Origin: Actinomycetota bacterium | GTDB taxonomy: Bacteria > Actinomycetota > Thermoleophilia > Solirubrobacterales > Solirubrobacteraceae | Assembly: GCA_005883255.1 (NCBI GenBank) | Contig: VAXS01000004.1 | Location: forward strand, 1-5,657 | Direction: 5' to 3' | Length of the DNA stretch: 5,657 nt | Part shown: one piece after another, positions 1 through 4,546 of the stretch | How positions within the stretch are numbered: the first letter of the stretch is position 1 | Layout of the letters: the number at the start of each line of letters is the position of its first letter | Notes under the pieces: generated by a model | Databases searched by the model: none | Seen by the model: only the letters and a program-made list of their open reading frames with translations | What the model was told of the DNA's origin: nothing | Translations under genes and position numbers: made by a program

Positions 1-507
1 CACCGAGGGCACGCTCACCCGCCGCTGGGAGAGCGCGGTCTCGGAGCGCACCCGCTTGCCGGTGGCCAGCGCGGCGCCGAACATGCGGTTGGTCAACGGC
101 CCGGTCATGCCCGCGTCCAGCGCCAGCTCGTAGGCGCGCTTGACCTGTCCCTGGACCTCCGCCTCGCCGATGATCATCGACTCGAGGCCAGCCGTCACCC
201 GGAACAGGTGGCGGGCGACGTCGCAGTTGCGCACCGAGTAGATCGCCTCGGCCAGCTCCGTGGGGCGGATGCCGGCCTGACGGGCCAGCATCCCCAGCAC
301 GGTGGTCTCCGCTTCGACCGGATCGCCCACCACCAGGTAGACCTCGGTCCGGTTGCAGGTGGAGATCGCCACCGCCTCGTGGACCTCGGCGTCGCCCAGC
401 ACCTCGGTCAGGAACTGTTTGGCGCGGCCGTCGGGCAGTGCCACGCGCTCGCGCAGGGCGACCGGCGCGGTCTTGTGCGACACGCCCAGGAGCAGTAACT
501 GGGTCAC
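1..507 (-). CDS. hemA: Glutamyl-tRNA reductase, N-terminal part (runs off the left edge)
   Basis: HemA reduces glutamate bound to tRNA-Glu to glutamate-1-semialdehyde with NADPH, the first committed step of C5-pathway tetrapyrrole synthesis, in the cytoplasm. Reading from GTG at 507, 169 codons are visible before the left edge. The protein opens with LLLLGVSHKTAPVALRE, a hallmark of the family, and carries ISTCNRTEVY with the presumed catalytic Cys at residue 51 (Cys50 in E. coli). Further on are HLFRVTAGLESMIIGEAEV (100-118) and QVKRAYELA, typical of the catalytic domain and its linker. The NADPH-binding and dimerisation domains lie outside the window. The GTG start is chosen because the conserved N-terminus begins only a few residues later and GGAG sits 7 nt upstream. 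Both the ribosome binding site and the start codon lie inside an 86-bp repeat that also precedes moaC. The gene follows the ccmD-like gene by 79 nt and is probably cotranscribed with the ccm genes. Confidence 0.96.
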   Translation of the reverse strand, partial: MTQLLLLGVSHKTAPVALRERVALPDGRAKQFLTEVLGDAEVHEAVAISTCNRTEVYLVVGDPVEAETTVLGMLARQAGIRPTELAEAIYSVRNCDVARHLFRVTAGLESMIIGEAEVQGQVKRAYELALDAGMTGPLTNRMFGAALATGKRVRSETALSQRRVSVPSV

Positions 508-514
508 CTTGCGA

Positions 515-522
515 CTCCCTCC
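515..522 (-). promoter_or_regulatory. Shine-Dalgarno of hemA, carried by the repeat
   Basis: The minus strand reads GGAGGGAG here, followed by 7 nt and the GTG start at 507. The match to the anti-Shine-Dalgarno is strong and it fixes the hemA start. The same block occurs before moaC because both lie in the 86-bp repeat. Confidence 0.75.
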
Positions 523-542
523 GGTCGGCGCTCTTGATGACG

Positions 543-565
543 ACGCCCGGCCTCCTGCCCGTCGT
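543..565 (-). other. Imperfect hairpin in repeat copy A
   Basis: On the plus strand the arms ACGCCCGGC (543-551) and GCCCGTCGT (557-565) flank the loop CTCCT. Direct pairing leaves two mismatches. A shifted pairing of ACGACG (540-545) with CGTCGT (560-565) plus GGC with GCC gives nine pairs with a CCC bulge. It is the counterpart of the perfect hairpin in copy B. No run of T follows in the direction of transcription, so a classical intrinsic terminator is unlikely. Confidence 0.5.
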
Positions 566-586
566 AACCGCTCCGCTTCGCTCCGC

Positions 587-796
587 TCATGCCACCGGCT
601 CCGGCTCGCGCTCGGGCTCCCGCTCGCGGGGCTCCTCCCCGCGGGAGTCGGCCAGCTCGTTGAGCTCCTCCAGCTCGCGCTCGATCCGGCTGAGCTTGAC
701 GGCCATGATCCCCACGTAGATCAGGATCAGCGCGACGAAGACGACGTAGGCGCCGGCCACGTACTTGCCGGCCTCGTGGAGCGGCAGGGCGGGCAT
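587..796 (-). CDS. ccmD: CcmD-like small membrane protein of the heme exporter
   Basis: This 69-residue protein has the CcmD plan: a short N-terminus, one hydrophobic helix at about residues 12-33 (YVAGAYVVFVALILIYVGI), then a charged helix SRIERELEELNEL (36-48). In E. coli, CcmD is a small membrane protein that works with CcmABC to release heme-loaded CcmE. That role is inferred here from fold and context. The tail after residue 50 is low complexity (repeated Glu, Pro and Arg, ending REPEREPEPVA), which is longer and more biased than the family needs. The start is ATG at 796, whose A is also the last base of the ccmC stop (TGATG), so translation is probably coupled to ccmC. A longer open frame reaching 1228 exists, but upstream of 796 it only shadows ccmC. 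The stop TGA forms the edge of repeat copy A. Confidence 0.8.
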   Translation of the reverse strand: MPALPLHEAGKYVAGAYVVFVALILIYVGIMAVKLSRIERELEELNELADSRGEEPREREPEREPEPVA

Positions 797-1545
797 CAGG
801 GGACGGGCTGGGCGGGGGCGGCGAGGGACGGCGCGGCGCTGCGACCCGCAGGCAGCGGCGGCTCCTCGCCCGCCAGCTTGCGCCGCAGGGCGCGTAGCTG
901 CGCCGATGCGTGCTTGGAGGCCATCTCGTACTTCCATAGGGTGACGTAGAGCAGCGCCATCCCGGCCAGCGCGACCAGGAACGTCAGGCGCATCGACCCC
1001 GGCAGGTTGCCGCCGGTGGTGCTGAGGACGCGCGGGTGGGTGTAGGCCTGGGCCAGGCGCACCGCGATGAAGTTCAGGGGGACGAACGCGCCCGCCGTGA
1101 TCGCGAACACCGAGGCGTAGCGGGCCTGGCGCTCGGGGTTCTCGATCGAGAAGCGCAGCGGCTGGTAGGTGGCGTACAGCAGGAAGATGATCAGGAACGA
1201 GACCAGCGTCGGCTCGTCCCACACCCACCAGTGGCCCCAGGAGGCCTTGGCCCAGATCGCGCCGGTGACCAGCACGCCGATCGCCAGGATCAGGGACAGG
1301 TGGATCGCGACGTACGAGCGCACGTCCCAGCGCCGGTCGCCCGAGCGCAGGTGCGCGATCGCCATCAGCCCGGCGGCCACGAACCCGCCCAGCGCCACGA
1401 TCGCCATCGGCACGTGCACGTAGAAGATCTTCTGTACGAACCCCTGGTCGGCGTCGTTGGGCGCGTAGAAGAACACGAGCGCGAACGCCGCGGTCAGGGT
1501 GGCGGCGGAGGCGAGGGAGAGCGGGCGCAGGCCCTTGCCGTACAT
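796..1545 (-). CDS. ccmC: Heme-handling membrane protein CcmC (cytochrome c maturation)
   Basis: CcmC presents heme to the chaperone CcmE in System I cytochrome c maturation, at the outer face of the cytoplasmic membrane. The 249-residue protein has about six hydrophobic segments (roughly 11-28, 43-64, 78-97, 114-134, 145-165 and 186-204). The tryptophan-rich WWD motif is present as WGHWWVWDEP at 103-112. Two histidines fit the expected heme ligands: His44 in FYVHVP and His170 in YTHPRVL, corresponding to His60 and His184 of E. coli CcmC. The size and the ccmB and ccmD neighbours favour CcmC over the longer CcmF or CcsA. The C-terminus after about residue 206 is a cytoplasmic, Ala/Pro-rich tail. 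ATG at 1545 lies 4 nt after the ccmB stop, and GGAGGA inside the end of ccmB gives an 8-nt spacer. The stop overlaps the ccmD start by one base. Confidence 0.95.
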   Translation of the reverse strand: MYGKGLRPLSLASAATLTAAFALVFFYAPNDADQGFVQKIFYVHVPMAIVALGGFVAAGLMAIAHLRSGDRRWDVRSYVAIHLSLILAIGVLVTGAIWAKASWGHWWVWDEPTLVSFLIIFLLYATYQPLRFSIENPERQARYASVFAITAGAFVPLNFIAVRLAQAYTHPRVLSTTGGNLPGSMRLTFLVALAGMALLYVTLWKYEMASKHASAQLRALRRKLAGEEPPLPAGRSAAPSLAAPAQPVP

Positions 1546-1549
1546 CGGG

Positions 1550-2149
1550 CTAGTCCTCCAGGAGGAAGTCGAACACCGCGTAGCTCAGCAGTGCGAAGAC
1601 CACATCGTATAGGCCGAGGATCGCCGCCCACTTCAGCGGGACGGCTCCGGCGCCGTTCGCTCCCAGCAGGGGCTCGGTGGCCCGCGCGCCGGCGATGACC
1701 ACGGGGATGAGCAGGGGAAGGGCGGTCAGCGGCCCGATCAGGTCGCGGGCGCGCGTCTGGATCGCCAGCGCCGACGTCAGCGTGCCCACCACCGCGACGC
1801 CCAGGTCGGCCAGCAGCAGGATCCACAGCAGGTCGGGCAGCGCCTGCCCGGGCGAGGGGCCGGCCAGCAGCAGGAAGAACGCGGGCACCGCGACCAGCTC
1901 CACGATCACCAGATAGGCGAACAGCGCCGCCGCCTTGGCCACGAGCAGCGCCGAGCGGTCCACCGGCGCCAGCAGGAAGGCGTCGAAGCCGCCCTGCTCG
2001 TGCTCGGCCACGAACAGGCGGTTGACGCCGAGCATCGCGGCGAAGAGCAGCGTGACCCACAGGACGCCGGCGGCCAAGTCGCCGGAGAGGCTGGTCCGGT
2101 GCAGGCCGAAGTGGAAGATGACGAAGGTGGTCAGGCTGAACAGCGCCAT
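1550..2149 (-). CDS. ccmB: Heme exporter permease CcmB, N-terminus apparently shortened
   Basis: CcmB is the membrane partner of the ATPase CcmA in the CcmABCD transporter. From ATG at 2149 the protein has 199 residues and about six hydrophobic segments (about 2-16, 25-42, 69-95, 106-130, 137-156 and 173-195). Family-like blocks are AAGVLWVTLLFAAMLGVNRLF (26-46), the following EQGGFDAFLLAPVDRSALLVAK, and LTALPLLIPVVIAG near 141-154. E. coli CcmB has 220 residues and a cytoplasmic N-terminal segment before its first membrane helix. Here the matching sequence begins abruptly at RTKESVPAM, codons 2173-2147, in frame but upstream of the first ATG and with no start codon seen just before it. About 15 family residues appear to be missing, or about 23 if translation begins at the ATG. 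AAGGAG lies 12 nt before the ATG, a long spacing. Whether the protein works is uncertain. Confidence 0.85.
   Translation of the reverse strand: MALFSLTTFVIFHFGLHRTSLSGDLAAGVLWVTLLFAAMLGVNRLFVAEHEQGGFDAFLLAPVDRSALLVAKAAALFAYLVIVELVAVPAFFLLLAGPSPGQALPDLLWILLLADLGVAVVGTLTSALAIQTRARDLIGPLTALPLLIPVVIAGARATEPLLGANGAGAVPLKWAAILGLYDVVFALLSYAVFDFLLED
1554..1559 (-). promoter_or_regulatory. Shine-Dalgarno of ccmC inside the ccmB end
   Basis: The minus strand reads GGAGGA within the last codons of ccmB, 8 nt before the ccmC ATG. The placement suggests that ribosomes finishing ccmB re-initiate at ccmC. Confidence 0.65.
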
Positions 2150-2185
2150 GGCCGGGACCGACTCCTTCGTGCGAGCGCGCCGGCC
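2131..2185 (-). other. Apparent deletion scar joining ccmA and ccmB
   Basis: Within this stretch the ccmA frame loses family similarity after codon 215 (GCA at 2172-2170). The ccmB frame gains it at CGC (2173-2171) in RTKESVPAM. The two frames differ by one base, with ccmB in the -1 frame. The simplest reading is loss of the ccmA 3' end and the ccmB 5' end. An assembly error would look the same. Confidence 0.5.
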
Positions 2186-2814
2186 GGGTCGTGGCTGGTC
2201 AACAGGCGCGTGGCGCCCGCCGTCCGGCCGATCAGGGGCTCCACCAGCTCGGCAGCGGCCGGATCCAGGTTGGCCAGCGGCTCGTCGAGGAGCAGGAGCT
2301 CGGGTCGGTGCAGCACCGTCCGGCAGATCGCCAGGCGCTGCACCATCCCCCGCGAGAGCGTCCGCACCGGCTCGTCGGCGCGCCGGGCCATGCCCACCCG
2401 CTCCACCAGCTCGCCCACCCGCGCCTCGGGGGCGCCGAACAGCCGCGCCTGGTAGCGCAGGTTCTCGCGGCCGGAGAGGTCGCGATAGAGCAGGGGCTCG
2501 TGGGCCAGCAGTCCGATGCGCCCGCGGACCGCCCAGCCCTCGCGCGGGAGCTCGTGCGCGAGGACGCGTGCGCGCCCGGCGTGGGGGCGCAGGAGCGTGG
2601 CAAGTATGCGCAGCAGGGTGGACTTGCCGGCGCCGTTGGGGCCGAGGACGAGCAGCGTCCGGCCGGGCTCGAGCGCGAGCGTGACGTCGCGGAGGACGAC
2701 GCGCTCGCCGTAGGCCCGACCCAGGCCGTCGAGCTCGACGGCGGGGTCGGGCTCCCGGCGCGCGTCGCCGGCGGCGATCGGTCGGCCGGCTGCCTCAGTT
2801 CCGGGGGCGGCCAC
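2131..2814 (-). CDS. ccmA: Heme exporter ATP-binding protein CcmA, C-terminus aberrant
   Basis: CcmA is the cytoplasmic ATPase of the CcmABCD complex, and its ATP hydrolysis drives release of holo-CcmE. The 227-residue product has Walker A GPNGAGKST (58-66), a CcmA-type Q-loop region AHEPLLYRDLSGRENL (104-119), signature LSRGMVQR (153-160), Walker B LLLLDEP (173-179), D-loop ANLD (181-184) and H-loop His208 in TSHDP. After ALA (213-215) the sequence becomes ARRSRSRPWRCSA, which does not resemble the usual last beta strand and basic tail. The reading frame ends 19 bases inside ccmB. GTG at 2814 is the only plausible start seen before the conserved core and lies within the last codons of the mog-type gene (20-nt overlap). 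No convincing ribosome binding site precedes it, so coupling to the upstream gene is likely. The first 24 residues are a low-complexity extension. Confidence 0.92.
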   Translation of the reverse strand: MAAPGTEAAGRPIAAGDARREPDPAVELDGLGRAYGERVVLRDVTLALEPGRTLLVLGPNGAGKSTLLRILATLLRPHAGRARVLAHELPREGWAVRGRIGLLAHEPLLYRDLSGRENLRYQARLFGAPEARVGELVERVGMARRADEPVRTLSRGMVQRLAICRTVLHRPELLLLDEPLANLDPAAAELVEPLIGRTAGATRLLTSHDPAGALARRSRSRPWRCSA

Positions 2815-3277
2815 CGTCGCGTCTCAGGGTCTCGGCGACGTGCGGAAGCGTCGGCGCCAGGATCGGGAACAGCTGGTCGATCGCCTTGGGATTGCCGGGG
2901 AAGTTCACGATCAGCGTGCGGCCGGCGATCCCGGACACCCCGCGGGTGAGGATCCCGTGCGGCGTGTGGCGGATCGACTCGGCCCGCAGCGCCTCTGCGA
3001 ACCCGGGGGCGTCGCGCTCGATCACCGTCCGGGTGGCCTCCGGAGTGACGTCGTCGGGAGTCAGTCCGGTCCCGCCGGTGGTGAAGACGAAGGCCAGGCC
3101 GGCGTCCACGTGCGCACGCAGCCGCCCTTCGATCTCCGCCACGTCATCGGCCACGATGTCGGTGGCCACCACCCGCGCCCCGGCGCCAGCGGCCAGCTCG
3201 GCCAGCCGCGCACCGGACACGTCCTCCCCCTCCCCCCGGGCCAGCGAGGTCGAGACGGTGAGGATCGCGGTCTCCAT
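2795..3277 (-). CDS. mog: Molybdopterin adenylyltransferase-type protein (MogA/MoaB family)
   Basis: The family adenylylates molybdopterin before molybdate insertion, or in some MoaB members has an unclear role. It acts in the cytoplasm as a trimer. The 160-residue protein has the expected length and both family signatures: FTTGGTGLTPDDVTPEAT (residues 65-82, the glycine-rich and Asp-containing binding site) and GVSGIAGRTLIVNFPGNP (113-130). The opening METAILTVSTSLARGEGEDVSG fits the first beta strand and the nucleotide-site loop. ATG at 3277 lies 18 nt after the moaC stop, with no clear Shine-Dalgarno. The last codons overlap the ccmA start by 20 nt. The neighbouring moaC supports a role in molybdenum cofactor synthesis. 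MogA and MoaB cannot be separated on sequence seen here, so the symbol is provisional. Confidence 0.92.
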   Translation of the reverse strand: METAILTVSTSLARGEGEDVSGARLAELAAGAGARVVATDIVADDVAEIEGRLRAHVDAGLAFVFTTGGTGLTPDDVTPEATRTVIERDAPGFAEALRAESIRHTPHGILTRGVSGIAGRTLIVNFPGNPKAIDQLFPILAPTLPHVAETLRRDGGRPRN

Positions 3278-3295
3278 CGGCGCGGACGCCGTCGG

Positions 3296-3772
3296 CTAGC
3301 CGGGGCGGCGCCAGTCCTCCTTGCCGCCGGTCTTCTCGAGCAGCGTCACCTCGCTGACCTCGACCCCGCGCTCCAGGCCCTTGACCATGTCGTAGACGGT
3401 GAGAGCGGCGACGGTGGCCGCGGTGAGCGCCTCCATCTCCACGCCGGTCTGGGCCGTGGTGCGGGCCTCCGCCACGATCGTCACCGTCCCCTCGGCGACC
3501 GCCACGTCGGCCTCCACCCCCACGTACGTGAGCGGCAGCGGGTGGCAGAGCGGGATCAGCTCGCCCGTGCGCTTGGCCGCCTGGATGCCGGCGATCCGGG
3601 CCGTGGCCAGCACGTCGCCCTTGGGCACGCCCCGCTCGACGATCGCCTCCGCCGTGGCCGGCGACATCCGCAGCCGAGCCCGTGCCACGGCCCGCCGCTC
3701 GGTCGCCGCCTTCCCGCCCACGTCCACCATCCGCGCCCGCCCCTGCTCGTCGAGGTGGGAAAGCTCAGTCAC
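3296..3772 (-). CDS. moaC: Cyclic pyranopterin monophosphate synthase MoaC
   Basis: MoaC converts 3',8-cyclo-7,8-dihydro-GTP, made by MoaA, to cyclic pyranopterin monophosphate in the first stage of molybdenum cofactor synthesis. From GTG at 3772 the protein has 158 residues, against 161 in E. coli. The known catalytic residues fall at the same numbers as in E. coli: Lys51 in [14 protein letters not shown], His77 in [10 protein letters not shown], and Asp128 and Lys131 in [18 protein letters not shown] (109-118) and the C-terminal EKTGGKEDW are also typical. This numbering, the E. coli-like start [18 protein letters not shown], and GGAGG 6 nt upstream fix GTG 3772 as the start. An in-frame TTG at 3808 would add 12 residues encoded by the repeat. 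The ribosome binding site and start lie in repeat copy B. No moaA is seen in the window. Confidence 0.96.
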   Translation of the reverse strand: MTELSHLDEQGRARMVDVGGKAATERRAVARARLRMSPATAEAIVERGVPKGDVLATARIAGIQAAKRTGELIPLCHPLPLTYVGVEADVAVAEGTVTIVAEARTTAQTGVEMEALTAATVAALTVYDMVKGLERGVEVSEVTLLEKTGGKEDWRRPG

Positions 3773-3778
3773 CTTGCG

Positions 3779-3787
3779 CCTCCCTCC
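3779..3787 (-). promoter_or_regulatory. Shine-Dalgarno of moaC, carried by the repeat
   Basis: The minus strand reads GGAGGGAGG, with its last GGAGG placed 6 nt before GTG at 3772. It supports the GTG start over the upstream in-frame TTG at 3808. Confidence 0.75.
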
Positions 3788-3807
3788 GGTCGGCGCTTGC
3801 GATGGCA

Positions 3808-3830
3808 ACGCCGGGCCTCCCGCCCGGCGT
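3808..3830 (-). other. Perfect GC-rich hairpin in repeat copy B
   Basis: The arms ACGCCGGGC (3808-3816) and GCCCGGCGT (3822-3830) pair over 9 bp around a 5-nt loop. The element lies about 20 nt before the Shine-Dalgarno of moaC. No U-rich tract follows on the transcribed strand, so it is not a classical intrinsic terminator. It could be a processing or stability element, a translation control element, or a protein-binding site. Confidence 0.7.
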
Positions 3831-3853
3831 AACCGCTCCGCTCCGCTTCGCTC

Positions 3854-4531
3854 TCACGCCGGCGCGTGCGTGGACTGGGCGGCCGTCACCAGGTCGCGGA
3901 CGGCCTGCTCGGCGTCGTCGCCTCCCGCCCGCAGCAGCTCGATCGGGTCGGGCTCGCCGTTGACGATGCCCTCGAAGAACGCCTTGCGGTCCTGGTACGT
4001 GGGCAGGGTGGCCTTGGCCCAGGCGCGCGCGTCGTTGAGGATCAGCGCCAGCCGGGCGTAGGGCTCGCCGAACGCCTCGGCGATCTCCCGCTTCATCCGC
4101 TTGGCCAGCGCGGGCGAGGCGCCGGCGGTGGAGATCGCGATCGCCAGCGGGCCCTGCCGGACGATCGCCGGCAGGATGAAGTTGCACAGGTCCGGCACGT
4201 CGACCACGTTGACCAGCATCGACCGGGCCTCGGCCTCCTCGAACACGCGGACGTTGAGGTCTGTCCGGCTGGTGGCGGCGATCGCCAGGAACGCGCGATC
4301 GAGGTCCTCCGCGCGGTACTCGCGCCGCTCCCAGGCGATCGATCCCTCGGCGGCGTATCGCTGCAGCTCGGGGACCGCCTCGGGCGACACCAGCGTCACC
4401 GCCGCGTCGCAGGCCAGCAGGCCCTCCACCTTCTCCAGCCCCACCGGGCCCCCGCCCACCACCACGCACCGCCGCCCGTCCAGGCGCAGGCAGGCGATGT
4501 ACAGCGTCGAGTCGATCAGCTCCACGGACAC
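3854..4531 (-). CDS. cysG: Precorrin-2 dehydrogenase / sirohydrochlorin ferrochelatase (single-domain siroheme synthase)
   Basis: The family oxidises precorrin-2 to sirohydrochlorin with NAD and, in bifunctional members, inserts iron to give siroheme for sulfite and nitrite reductases. The 225-residue product matches the CysG-B/Met8 half only and has no uroporphyrinogen methyltransferase domain. The Rossmann motif [13 protein letters not shown] is at 22-34. [16 protein letters not shown] at 108-123 contains Asp111, the counterpart of the catalytic Asp in E. coli Cys[25 protein letters not shown] at 133-150 matches the conserved Ser/Gly loop. The remainder, to about 205, fits the helical dimerisation and chelatase region. 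The GTG start at 4531 is 15 nt after the aldehyde dehydrogenase stop, and a second GTG at 4525 would also serve. A weak AGGGG lies 12 nt upstream. Whether it chelates iron, or only dehydrogenates as SirC does, cannot be read from sequence. The symbol refers to the CysG-B domain. Confidence 0.93.
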   Translation of the reverse strand: MSVELIDSTLYIACLRLDGRRCVVVGGGPVGLEKVEGLLACDAAVTLVSPEAVPELQRYAAEGSIAWERREYRAEDLDRAFLAIAATSRTDLNVRVFEEAEARSMLVNVVDVPDLCNFILPAIVRQGPLAIAISTAGASPALAKRMKREIAEAFGEPYARLALILNDARAWAKATLPTYQDRKAFFEGIVNGEPDPIELLRAGGDDAEQAVRDLVTAAQSTHAPA

Positions 4532-4546
4532 AGGGTAGAGGGGCCC

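Larger units (their letters stand above)
503..588 (-). repeat. 86-bp intergenic repeat, copy A (before hemA)
   Basis: On the minus strand this stretch aligns without gaps to 3768-3853, with 75 of 86 positions identical by hand count. In order it contains four RAGCG pentamers (GAGCG GAGCG AAGCG GAGCG), GTTACG, an imperfect GC-rich hairpin (543-565), the conserved block AGCGCCGACCGGAGGGAG, then CGCAAG and GTGAC, which includes the hemA start codon. Its first two bases are the GA of the ccmD-like stop codon TGA. It therefore fills the whole gap between the two genes. No coding role is evident. Nothing like a transposase lies nearby. Confidence 0.9.
3768..3853 (-). repeat. 86-bp intergenic repeat, copy B (before moaC)
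   Basis: This is the second copy of the element at 503-588, in the same orientation and ungapped, with 11 differences. It starts directly after the TGA of the siroheme gene and ends in GTGAC, including the moaC start codon. On the minus strand it holds four RAGCG pentamers (GAGCG AAGCG GAGCG GAGCG), GTTACG, a perfect 9-bp hairpin, the block AGCGCCGACCGGAGGGAG, CGCAAG and GTGAC. The flanking genes on the two sides of the copies are unrelated, so the similarity is not from gene duplication. No third copy was found by eye on either strand. Confidence 0.9.

Noticed and set aside
587..1228. A longer start for the ccmD-like gene, reaching 1228
   Set aside because: The added part is an antiphase reading of ccmC. 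The recognisable protein begins at ATG 796, coupled to the ccmC stop.
3773..3808. TTG at 3808 as the start of moaC
   Set aside because: It would add 12 residues encoded by the repeat. GTG 3772 has a good ribosome binding site and gives catalytic residue numbers identical to E. coli MoaC.
3808..3830. The copy B hairpin as a rho-independent terminator
   Set aside because: No U-rich tract follows it on the transcribed strand, and it is directly followed by a ribosome binding site and start codon.
2840..3832. Long plus-strand open frames, for example 2840-3832, 1036-1698 and 1935-2684
   Set aside because: All lie antisense to well-supported genes, lack family motifs and have shadow-like composition.
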